In this document: positions 29,143-37,070 of the stretch, one piece after another
How the letters are laid out: every line of letters begins with the position of its first letter
Position numbering within the stretch: position 1 is the stretch's first letter
From: Gracilaria gracilis
Lineage: Eukaryota > Rhodophyta > Florideophyceae > Gracilariales > Gracilariaceae
Assembly (NCBI GenBank): GCA_030374805.1
Contig: JARGSG010000224.1
Span: forward strand, 310,001 to 374,000
Length of the DNA stretch: 64,000 nt
Reading direction: 5' to 3'
Program-made: the position numbers and the translations under genes
The notes under the pieces: model-generated
Told to the model about the DNA's origin: nothing
Seen by the model: only the letters and a program-made list of their open reading frames with translations
Databases searched by the model: none

Positions 29143-29853
29143 TCAGCCCGCGTGTCTCTTTCGATGATACTTGTATAAAACAGCAAGCGCCAACAGCACC
29201 AACAACAGCACCATCAGCGAGTACACCAAAACCGTGTCGGAATACTCTCTGCGCTCAATTCTGGCAATCAGTCGACGGTCCACGCCCACCTGGTTGAGCA
29301 CGTCCAACACCTTGGTCTTGACGCCTCTCAGGCGCCCCTTCTGCGAAAGCAGCTTGTGCAACGCGCTGGTGCCGGTGTTCAAAATGCCCGACACCATGTT
29401 TCCCGACTGCTTCAACGACCGGTTCTCTTCCGCCAGGCCCATCCTCAACACGGCGTCACCCGACAAGAGTGACTGCTGCTGCTGCTGCTGCGCACCGCCC
29501 ACCGCGCCCACGCGCCGTTGAAACAGCTCATCCCTCATCATCTTCTCGTTGCGAATGGTTCGAAAGCGCGCATTACAGCGCCTGTCGCCGGCGCGCAGCT
29601 CCGCAATCTGGTCGTCCAGGTCCTTGAGGCGCGCCTTCCACACCTGGCGCGTGGACGGCGGCTGCGAGACGAGCAGCGAGCGTAGCGCCGTGGAGTTGTT
29701 CACCAGCTGTTGCACGTTGGTCTGGAACGCGGACGCTACGATTGCGGACGCTTGCGGATCGAGCTGCGTGTTGGTGGACGCCGACTCCAGCGCCTCCAGG
29801 TGATTGCGCGCCTCCAGTAACACCCTCCTCGTGTCGCGGTACGTCTCCTCCAT
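29143..29853 (-). CDS. Golgi Qb-SNARE, membrin/GOSR2/Bos1 family
   Basis: 236 residues from ATG 29853; the frame upstream is open but GC-rich and unlike the family. The N-terminal ~100 residues are helical. A polyglutamine patch (GGAQQQQQQS) interrupts the middle. The SNARE helix (~145-205) reads SLKQSGNMVSGILNTGTSAL, HKLLSQKGRLRGVKTKVLDV and LNQVGVDRRLIARIERR. The L-K-G-x-K-x-K-x-L-D and I-E-R-R features are those of membrin. A single C-terminal membrane anchor (~207-228, VLVYSLMVLLLVLLALAVLY) is followed by a short basic end. It acts in ER-to-Golgi and intra-Golgi fusion. It shares a 302-bp divergent promoter with TIM50. Confidence 0.87.
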   Translation of the reverse strand: MEETYRDTRRVLLEARNHLEALESASTNTQLDPQASAIVASAFQTNVQQLVNNSTALRSLLVSQPPSTRQVWKARLKDLDDQIAELRAGDRRCNARFRTIRNEKMMRDELFQRRVGAVGGAQQQQQQSLLSGDAVLRMGLAEENRSLKQSGNMVSGILNTGTSALHKLLSQKGRLRGVKTKVLDVLNQVGVDRRLIARIERREYSDTVLVYSLMVLLLVLLALAVLYKYHRKRHAG

Positions 29854-30155
29854 CGCTGCGCCTGTCCGCGTGCTGCTGGCGCCTCTGCGCCGCTGTCGAC
29901 GGGGGGGACGCGCACTGGCGCGGCGCGTGAAAAGGGACAGCAACCACTTGGCCTGTCGAGCGCCACACGCGCGCGCGTGGACACGTAGCGATGCACAGCG
30001 CGTACACGCGTCACGTTCAAATTGCTGGCTGCAGATCGTGCATCGCCGCAAGACCCGCAACCAATGCCGCGGCGGATCAAAAAAGGCGCGCCCGGCAGCA
30101 AGTAGCGCACGGCGGCGAGCAACTCGGCCGGGGCGGGCTCGGACGCTACGCGAAG

Positions 30156-30298
30156 ATGCAGCGCGCAAGCAGCCGCTCGCTGCGGTCCACGCCGCTGGTG
30201 CTCACGCGCGTCTCGCACTCGCTGCTGAAGCGGCGCGCGCAGCAGGCGGCCGCACAGCACCGCCAACAGCGCGCGCACACCACGCACGAGCACACCCC

Positions 30299-30330
<32 letters not shown>

Positions 30331-31295
30331 AGCAGCAACAGCAGCAGCAGCACTCGTCCAGATGGACGCTGCGTAACGTCGTGCTGGCGTCGGGTATCGC
30401 CGCCATGGTGGGCGTGAGCGCCGCGCCGCAGACGCGATCGGACGTTGCAGACGCGCTGCAGCGCACCAAGCACGATGTTGAGCAGCGCATCAACTTCTTC
30501 ACCAAGCCGTCGCGCGACAAGCTGCTGCCGGACCTGCCCAAGCACGCCGCGCACGTTCGTACCTTGGTCATTGACTTGGAGCATACTCTGGTGCACTGTT
30601 CGTACTCAAGGGCGCGCGGGTGGCGCATTGCAAAGCGGCCGGGCGCGGAGGCGTTCCTGGCGTATATGGCGTCGTTCTATGAGGTGGTGGTGTTCACCAG
30701 TAACTTGCATTCGTTTGCAGATCCCATCTTGGACAAGCTCGATCCCAACGGCTACATAAACCACCGCTTGTACCGACACGAGACACACTACCAACACGGC
30801 GTGCACATCAAGGACGTGAGCGCGTTGAACCGTGACTTGTCGCGCGTGATCGTCATCGACCACGATGAAAAACACACCAGTCTGCAGCCGGACAACGCCA
30901 TCATCATCCCGAAATGGACGGGCGACACATCTGATACCACGCTGCTCGACCTCATCCCCATGCTGGAGAGCCTGGTGCGCAGTGACGTGGCGGATGTGAG
31001 GGAGCACATAGCCATTCTGAAGGGAAAGCCCGTCGCGGAGGGCGTTGCCGAGTATAGAGCGATGGAAAACGTGAATGTGAATACACCCAGATCCACGGCG
31101 GGCTCGCTGTTCGGGCGCTCGTGTGGCGCGGATGCGCCGCTGCCGCTGCCGCCGCAGGATGGCGGCGGCGGCGACGGCGACGGCGAGCTGGCGCATGACG
31201 GCGCCAAGCGGCCGTCCGGCACCGTGTGGGGCTCTCTTTCCGGCAGTGGTATGTTCTCACGCTCCTCGCATTCTGCGGGTGACGATAAACGATGA
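30156..31295 (+). CDS. TIM50-like inner-membrane translocase subunit
   Basis: 379 residues from ATG 30156. The N-terminus is Arg/Ser-rich and lacks acids (RASSRSLRSTPLVLTRVSHS), as expected of a mitochondrial presequence. A run of ~20 Gln follows (~49-67), then a short hydrophobic stretch (VVLASGIAAMVGVSAA) that could be the inner-membrane anchor. An FCP1/NIF phosphatase-like domain covers ~135-285: LVIDLEHTLVHC, YEVVVFTSNLHSFADPILDK, and RVIVIDHDEKHTSLQPDN. TIM50 receives preproteins from TOM and guards the TIM23 channel. The catalytic D-x-D-x-T motif reads DLEHT, so phosphatase activity is probably absent, as in known TIM50 proteins. The acidic, Gly-rich C-terminus is unusual. Confidence 0.87.
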
Positions 31296-31431
31296 ATTGG
31301 CTTGTAAACTTTGCTCCCTCTGGTTCACTACTTCACTAAAGAGAGAAGACCGAAACGACAGCCAAGGCAGACTGGTTTTGTATAAAGTCAGTAAAAAAGG
31401 TGAAAAGAACACGAAATCGTGTGAGCGGTTC

Positions 31432-31527
31432 GCCGTATTAGCTCAGTGGCTAGAGCAATGGTCTTACATTCCGCCCCTTCGTGGAGGAGCGCGCCATGGG
31501 TCCCAAGTTCGAACCTTGGATGCGGTA
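31432..31527 (+). tRNA. tRNA-Val (anticodon UAC) with 23-nt intron
   Basis: The acceptor stem pairs 31432-31438 with 31520-31526 (first pair G-U), with A at 31527 as discriminator. The D arm is GCTC/GAGC (31441-31456), the anticodon stem ATGGT/GCCAT (31458-31462 and 31493-31497), and the T arm CCAAG-TTCGAAC-CTTGG (31503-31519). The anticodon TAC lies at 31465-31467. The intron occupies 31469-31491, one base 3' of the anticodon, the canonical place for eukaryotic nuclear tRNA introns. A TTTTATTTT stretch follows at ~31549 and could act as the Pol III terminator. The GC-rich intron can pair internally. Confidence 0.9.
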
Positions 31528-31923
31528 ACCGACAGCTCATTCGTTGTTTTTTATTTTATTTCCGCCGCAGTCACAGCTGCTGCTCCTGAATGGATAAATT
31601 TTGTCTAGATATCTACCGTTGGTAGCCCCGTTTTTGCAGAGTGACGAATTTCCATCACCCAAATTTTGGGTGATGGCCGCCGCTGCTGGCCATAGATACA
31701 CCCACCCCAACCGCCATAACATCTCACCGCCCACGTCTTCTCGCTCCGTTTCGATCTGGTATCCAGCGGCGAAACTATGTCAACTAATACCAACGGTCCC
31801 ACCCACGGCTATGGCTCCCTGCCGTCTCTGTCGCTCTACATGTCCCCCACGTAGAAGTTCGTCTCACCGCCTGTTGCGCCTGCCGGCCAGAGCTGATCCA
31901 CTTCTGACAAGCGCAACTACGCC
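31528..31923. promoter_or_regulatory. kynureninase upstream region
   Basis: 396 bp between tRNA-Val and the kynureninase ATG. It holds TACCGTTGGTA at 31614-31624 and the one-mismatch inverse copy TACCAACGGTC at 31788-31798. It also has a short palindrome, TCACCCAAATTTTGGGTGA (31656-31674). Confidence 0.5.
31614..31624. promoter_or_regulatory. TACCGTTGGTA element
   Basis: An exact copy of the 11-bp element that also occurs at 36504, 50765, 50774 and 61036. It lies 300 bp before the kynureninase ATG. Its core CCGTTG fits a MYB-type site (YAACGG on the other strand). Confidence 0.5.
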
Positions 31924-33225
31924 ATGACTCAACAACAGCAGCACATTCTGCAACCGCAAACGCTTCAAGCCTTCGACGAAGCCGCCGCAAAGTCCCTTGA
32001 TCACAACGACCCTCTCAAACACTTTCGCGCTCAGTTCTCGCTCCCGAAAGGCATCTATCTGTGCGGACAGTCGCTCGGCGCCTGCCCGAAGCAAGCTGTC
32101 ACCGCCCTCAACAACCAGCTTGAGCGCTGGCAGCAGCTCGGCGTAGCCGCTCATTTCGACGGCCAGCATGCGTGGGCGAGCATTGAGAAACGTCCCGCGG
32201 AATTGCTCATGTCGCTCGTCGGCGCGCGCTTCAGCCATGAAGTGGCTGTCATGAACTCGCTCACCGTCAATTTGCACGCCATGCTCACCGCCTTCTATCA
32301 GCCATCGCACCAACGGTACAAGGTGTTGATGGAGAAGCATGCGTTTCCGTCCGATGTGTATGCCGTTCGCTCGCATCTCAGCGCGCGCGGCGTCAACCAT
32401 GCCGATTGCATTCTGTTCGTCGAGCCGAGACAGCACGAGTTCCTCATTCGAGATGAAGATCTGCTGCAGCTGATTGATGAGCATGCGAGCAGCCTGGCGC
32501 TCATCATGTTGCCAGGTGTGCAGTATTATAGCGGGCAGGTGTTTCCAATGCAGCTCATCGCCAATCGCGCTCGCCACCATTCCATTCCGTGCGGACTGGA
32601 CCTTGCGCACGCCGTGGGCAACGTGGAGTTAAGTCTGCATGACTGGGGCGTCGATTTTGGCGTGTGGTGCTCGTACAAGTACTTGAACTCTGGACCTGGT
32701 TCTATAGCCGGCTTGTTTGTGCATGATCGACACGCCGACCGCCACTTGAATAGACATGGCGGGTGGTGGGGTCATTGTGAACAAACTCGCTTTCAAATGC
32801 CGGACACTTTTGTGCCGCAGCGTGGTGCGAGAGGCTTTCAGGTATCCAATCCGCCCGTGTTCGCAGTGGTACCGCTCACCGCGTCGCTGCAAGTCTTTCA
32901 CGACGCGGGTGGCATGAGCGTGTTGAGGAAGAAGAGCTTGTTGCTCTCAGAGTTTCTGCGACTAGGGTTGACCAGCCGGCTCGGCGATTTTGTGCACATC
33001 ATTTCTCCGGAGCAAAGCTGGAGAAGGGGGTGTCAGGTCTCGCTGAGGCTGGTGCGCAGCGCCGAGGGCGCGGAGTGGGTGAACCAATTGCTGGAGAAGC
33101 AGGGGGTGATGTGCGACTTTCGACAGCCCGACGTGCTGAGAATCGCGCCCGTGCCGCTGTACAACAGCTTCATGGACGTGTTCTCGTTCGTGTGTACGCT
33201 GGAGCAGCTCTTGACAGATGTGTAA
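31924..33225 (+). CDS. kynureninase
   Basis: 433 residues, ATG 31924, full family length. This PLP-dependent fold-type I enzyme splits 3-hydroxykynurenine into 3-hydroxyanthranilate and alanine, on the route from tryptophan to NAD. Landmarks are IYLCGQSLGACPKQA (N-terminal substrate loop), SHEVAVMNSLTVNLH, FPSDVYAVRSHL, GLDLAHAVGNVELSLHDWGV (D226 for the PLP nitrogen) and VWCSYKYLNSGPGSIAG, where K252 should form the Schiff base. HGGWWGHCEQTRFQM and GFQVSNPPVF are also typical. There is no targeting peptide, so it is likely cytosolic. Its presence implies de novo NAD synthesis by the kynurenine route rather than the plant aspartate route. Confidence 0.93.
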   Translation: MTQQQQHILQPQTLQAFDEAAAKSLDHNDPLKHFRAQFSLPKGIYLCGQSLGACPKQAVTALNNQLERWQQLGVAAHFDGQHAWASIEKRPAELLMSLVGARFSHEVAVMNSLTVNLHAMLTAFYQPSHQRYKVLMEKHAFPSDVYAVRSHLSARGVNHADCILFVEPRQHEFLIRDEDLLQLIDEHASSLALIMLPGVQYYSGQVFPMQLIANRARHHSIPCGLDLAHAVGNVELSLHDWGVDFGVWCSYKYLNSGPGSIAGLFVHDRHADRHLNRHGGWWGHCEQTRFQMPDTFVPQRGARGFQVSNPPVFAVVPLTASLQVFHDAGGMSVLRKKSLLLSEFLRLGLTSRLGDFVHIISPEQSWRRGCQVSLRLVRSAEGAEWVNQLLEKQGVMCDFRQPDVLRIAPVPLYNSFMDVFSFVCTLEQLLTDV

Positions 33226-33554
33226 AAGAAACGGGCGCGATGAGCGCTGTGCTGCGGCTTTGGCGCTTGACGCGGCCGCCCGCAACGGCGGCTGCTGACG
33301 GCGCGAATTGCATTTTGCGCTTCGCTTTTTGCACGCGCGTCATTGGCAGCGCGTGCGCCGCGTCGACACAAGTGCTGCGCGTTCGCTGGCGGCGCCCCCG
33401 CGCACCGCACTCGCGACTCGACTCACCGTCCCCACCCCCCCCGGCCCACAGTGCGTTCTTCGTGCTCGCGACCAATTCGAACGCCGCCGCTGTCGTGAGG
33501 CACACGAGCGCCTGCGCTCAACAACCCGCACGCTGCCGCACACGCTGCTGCTAT

Positions 33555-33597
<43 letters not shown>

Positions 33598-33909
33598 CCG
33601 TCGTCGCTTTTTTTGGCCTTTTGTTGTACGCTTGTCATACCTTTTGGGTACACACCACGCCGCGACTTGGCCATTTTCTACCAGCCGATCTCTCCCACTG
33701 CTCCTGCGCGTGGCGTGTGCGCCGAATCCCTCTCGGCAGCTCCCTCGTCTCGTCTGCTGCTCGTCAACGCCTTGCTCCCCACCGCTTCGCCTCCACCCCA
33801 CCTCCGTACACCCACTTTGTTGAATTCAACGAATGACGATACGTCGTCAACGTTCTCAGTGCGTGTGTTCCTCCGTCTTGTGTGCCTCAGCTTCCCCCCC
33901 ACACACACA
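33226..33909. other. intergenic region with CTG repeat, upstream of taxilin
   Basis: 684 bp, GC-rich. It holds a (CTG)n run at 33561-33595 and a T-run just after it. No ATG-initiated frame resembles a protein. It probably contains the taxilin promoter and 5' UTR. Confidence 0.5.
33561..33595. repeat. (CTG)n triplet repeat
   Basis: About 12 uninterrupted CTG triplets, 315 bp before the taxilin start codon. It is one of several CAG/CTG tracts in the 19-35 kb block. Confidence 0.9.
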
Positions 33910-35160
33910 ATGCCCAGAAGAGCCAGGCGTCCCAACGCCGCCGAAGCCAACTCCAGCCGAGCGCCCGCAAATGAACATGCCATCTCCGCGCGTATCCAGG
34001 CTACCTTCAAGAAGATTATCGTCGCGCTGCAGGACCAGCGCGACCTTCGCTGTGACCTCGCCAGTACCCGTGCTCGCGCCCTCGTGCTCGACTCTGAATT
34101 CGTCGTGCTGCACACCGAATTCGACCGCTCCGTCGCCGCTAGAGACAAATTGGACGCGCTTAGTCGTGAGCTAATGCGTCGGAATAAGCTCATTGACGAC
34201 GAGGCTGAACAGCGTATCTTGGATGAAAAGAAGATGACGGAGGAGATTGTTCAACGCTTTAACAATGCTATGACCGACATTAACCGCAAGTTGAACTCGC
34301 AGAGTCGATCACGGGAACAACGTGATCGATATGTCTGTACTTTGCGCAACAAGCTTCGCGATCTTCGAGAACGATATGACATGCGCGAACAGCATTTCAA
34401 ACAACAGATACACCGAAAACATCTGGAGCAACAACTTGCGGTTGCAAAGCACCGAGAACTTGTAGAAAAGCATTCCAAAACTATCACACAGCTCTCTGAT
34501 TTACGAACCAACTTGCAAGCACTTCAAACACAACAACAACAACAGCAATCATTGGTTGATCAGTATCGAAGTACTATACAAGAAAGCGAGCGTTATCTAC
34601 AGTCTACCGAGCAGCTGTACCTCTCCCAAAAGACTCAGGTCGAAGATATGCAAGCTGAAGCAAAACAGCTTCAAAGCGCCAACGCTGCCGCTAGAAACGC
34701 CAACAACTCTACCAACGTTCACATAAAGGCTATGGAATCCGAGAGCAAGAGACTAGAAGCCTCCATCACGCAAAAACGAGATGTAGAACGGAAAGAACGA
34801 ACTAAAATCGAAGCACTTGAGAAACTATGCAAACAAGTAACTAAAGAGCGTACTGAACTGCACAGTGAAATCCTTGTCATGCAAGACGCCTGGTCAAATT
34901 TGAAGGAAGAGATTGAGGCCTTGAAAGATCAAGTTGGTGAGAGTAGTCGCATATTTGAAGCGTTGCAAAGCATCATGAATCGTGAACCGGATGTTGCGGG
35001 CAGAGGCATCTTCAGAAATCACAAGGCTATTGACGATGCCAGTAATGATGAACTGAGTCGTGTGCGTTTGGTGTCGGGAAGCAAACTTGATGAACAGATG
35101 CCTCTGGCTGCCAATGCATCAAAGCCAGGACCGCCGAACGGGATTCGCCCACCTGGGTGA
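33910..35160 (+). CDS. taxilin-family coiled-coil protein
   Basis: 416 residues from ATG 33910, which follows an ACACACA run; the frame is open upstream but lacks family similarity. Residues ~60-360 are almost continuous coiled coil. KLDALSRELMRRNKLIDDEA, VQRFNNAMTDI and LRDLRERYDMREQHFKQQI correspond to the L-C-R-E-L-Q-x-x-N-K, F-Q-x-x-L-x-D-I and Y-x-x-R-E-x-H-F blocks of alpha/beta/gamma-taxilin. Taxilins bind syntaxins and take part in membrane traffic. A Q6 run lies in the middle and the C-terminus is Pro/Gly-rich. No membrane segment is present. Confidence 0.85.
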   Translation: MPRRARRPNAAEANSSRAPANEHAISARIQATFKKIIVALQDQRDLRCDLASTRARALVLDSEFVVLHTEFDRSVAARDKLDALSRELMRRNKLIDDEAEQRILDEKKMTEEIVQRFNNAMTDINRKLNSQSRSREQRDRYVCTLRNKLRDLRERYDMREQHFKQQIHRKHLEQQLAVAKHRELVEKHSKTITQLSDLRTNLQALQTQQQQQQSLVDQYRSTIQESERYLQSTEQLYLSQKTQVEDMQAEAKQLQSANAAARNANNSTNVHIKAMESESKRLEASITQKRDVERKERTKIEALEKLCKQVTKERTELHSEILVMQDAWSNLKEEIEALKDQVGESSRIFEALQSIMNREPDVAGRGIFRNHKAIDDASNDELSRVRLVSGSKLDEQMPLAANASKPGPPNGIRPPG

Positions 35161-35461
35161 TTGAAACGCGACACGAACTTCCATGTGCATTACATCTCTG
35201 TTTCTGCTTTTCTGGCTCTCTCCATTCGGGTTCTCTTTTTCCTCATGTTGGTTGTTCGATGTTGTCGTTGTTGTTTTCGGTCCAAAGTAACTCACTACCG
35301 TACATCATAGCGTTCATCATCGCTTTGATTGTTGTCTTCGTACTTACTGTGTTGTAGCCCGTCATATTCGTAGCTTTTGTTTAACAAGCTTCGCACGATT
35401 CAAAGTTGGGTAAACCCCTTGCTCAAATGAGAAAAGTCCATGTACAAATTGACATTGGCGC

Positions 35462-36439
35462 TCACCGAGCGGATGGTCTATACAGTTTAGCCTCCTTGGA
35501 AGCGCAGTCATCAGGTGTGCTACCGGCAAAGCCAGTTCCGGAATTGTGGATGCGAATCACATCTGTTTTCAAGTCTATCTCTACCTCAGTCACAGGATCG
35601 CGCGCACTACTGAGCACGAATTGATCAACGCATTTTGCGCATAGGACGGTGCCGGTGCGCAGCGCAAATGGTTTTGAAGCGTTTACCAACACAGCTTGGC
35701 AAATTGGACACATGAACATTGCGTCCGTCAGTGCGTCCGCCAGTGAATCAGAACACTGTTCTGTGAGGTCCTTTTCACATTTGTCGTCCTGCTCGTCCTT
35801 TTCTGCGTTGTCCTCCTCTTGCAGGTCATCTGCTACTTGCGTCACTTCCGGTTTCTTAACGCGAGTGAGCTTGAGGGATATTAAGTCTCTCGCTTTGAGC
35901 GCACTCTGAGTGATGGGACACAGCGTCCGTAGCAGCTTCTTGTCCTTTTTGCGTCTCTTGAGCGGTCGTAGTTCTGTTTCGTTTGCAGTGACTGTGACGG
36001 CTTTGTCATCACTTGGAAGCCAGAAATTTGTCCTTTTCTTCTCTTGCTGATGCGCGTCCTTTTCGTCGTTGTGTTTGCCGCCGTGATGTATTGTCTCTTG
36101 AGTGTCAACGAAGCTCTTCTCCAGTTGCGCTTGTTTCTGTGCGCAGCGCGCAGAGTGTTCCTTTGCGAGGCGAGCTTGCTTGGCATCTTGCAGTTCAAGC
36201 CGAAGCCTAGCGGTCTTTTTTTGATGTAGCAAATTCTGAAGGATTGCTTCTCTATCGTACAGAACGCCCTCCGGTGTGAGAACAGGATCGGAGGCTGTGG
36301 CGAGACTGAGAGCGCAGTGATTCCATGGCTTGATGGCGGCGGACGGTAGACGCATGTGGATGGAGCCGTGGTTCATGTTTCGCCTCTCGTGATAGGTGAA
36401 GACGGCACCATCTGTGTTGCTCTTCGAATGCCTCGTCAT
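35462..36439 (-). CDS. NOSIP-type E3 ubiquitin ligase
   Basis: 325 residues from ATG 36439, chosen because MTRHSKSNTDGAVFTYHERR matches the start of NOSIP (M-T-R-H-x-K-x-x-T-x-G-A-V-x-T-Y-H-E). The split U-box/RING follows: CALSLATASDPVLTPEGVLYDREAI, then after an acidic and basic insert CPITQSAL, and the C-terminal FMCPICQAVLVNASKPFALR with VLCAKCVDQFV. Animal NOSIP is a nuclear/cytosolic E3 ligase, also found in spliceosomal preparations. The central insert (EEDNAEKDEQDDKCEKD) is acidic. The gene is divergent from SPT16 across 631 bp. The 11-bp TACCGTTGGTA element lies 65 bp upstream of its ATG. Confidence 0.9.
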   Translation of the reverse strand: MTRHSKSNTDGAVFTYHERRNMNHGSIHMRLPSAAIKPWNHCALSLATASDPVLTPEGVLYDREAILQNLLHQKKTARLRLELQDAKQARLAKEHSARCAQKQAQLEKSFVDTQETIHHGGKHNDEKDAHQQEKKRTNFWLPSDDKAVTVTANETELRPLKRRKKDKKLLRTLCPITQSALKARDLISLKLTRVKKPEVTQVADDLQEEDNAEKDEQDDKCEKDLTEQCSDSLADALTDAMFMCPICQAVLVNASKPFALRTGTVLCAKCVDQFVLSSARDPVTEVEIDLKTDVIRIHNSGTGFAGSTPDDCASKEAKLYRPSAR

Positions 36440-37070
36440 AGTGTTTGGCTGCTGAACTGGATAGAAAGCTAACAGCAGTCTCGAAGGGAGACTGAGCAAG
36501 TCTTACCGTTGGTACCCTTCTACTCTTTTGAGCAGAGGGTGGCGCGGTAGAACGTTACAGTACCGTTGTACGCATGCACCGGTGCCAAGGTGGCGCGCCG
36601 TCTGCGCTCACCTCAAGGAAGCTTTTGGATCAAGGAGTTGATCGGGAGTACGTGAAACGCCAACAATTGGCGGCAAGCTCAACTCGCACAGATGATTTTG
36701 GGTAATTATTTTGATAGAGGTTTTGGCGGCAAAAGGCGCGAGTGGCAGCTTTCGCAACCAAAGAATCGGCCGTGAAGGCCGCGGATGAACTGCGTTGTAA
36801 ACTTTACGTAGATTCTGCATGGCTACAGGCTAGCCGCGGCAACGCGCTGTTCGGATCACTCTCCATACGTGTCACTTTGGCGTTCCATCATGCCTTCACA
36901 CGCTCCCTATATCACCAGGTAGATCATCATTCTCCCTCCTCGCCATCAACCCCTTCCTCGACGTGCCTTTGACGCGGTCCGAGGCAGATTATTCCCCAAC
37001 TTAACTCTCAGTTCATACTCGCTACGCCTCGTAAGCTTGTGAAATTTGGACTTGCACCACAAAACAAGTC
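36440..37070. promoter_or_regulatory. divergent NOSIP / SPT16 promoter region
   Basis: 631 bp between two divergent start codons. It contains TACCGTTGGTA at 36504-36514 close to NOSIP. On the SPT16 side are a CGCGGTCCG-type GC patch and AT-rich stretches. No gene is evident. Confidence 0.5.
36504..36514. promoter_or_regulatory. TACCGTTGGTA element
   Basis: An exact copy of the 11-bp element, in the larger context TTACCGTTGGTACCC shared with the copy at 61036. It lies 65 bp upstream of the NOSIP start codon. Confidence 0.55.

Noticed and set aside
29991-30155. Upstream extension of the TIM50 frame
   Set aside because: No ATG in the extension, and the ATG at 30156 begins a proper presequence.
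32309-32319. CACCAACGGTA inside kynureninase, similar to the 11-bp element
   Set aside because: One mismatch and fully explained by coding sequence (HQRYK).
35259-35357. 32-codon hydrophobic peptide frame after taxilin
   Set aside because: One membrane-like helix (LPYIIAFIIALIVVFVLTVL), but it lies where the taxilin 3' UTR is expected and matches no small membrane subunit I know; too short to claim.
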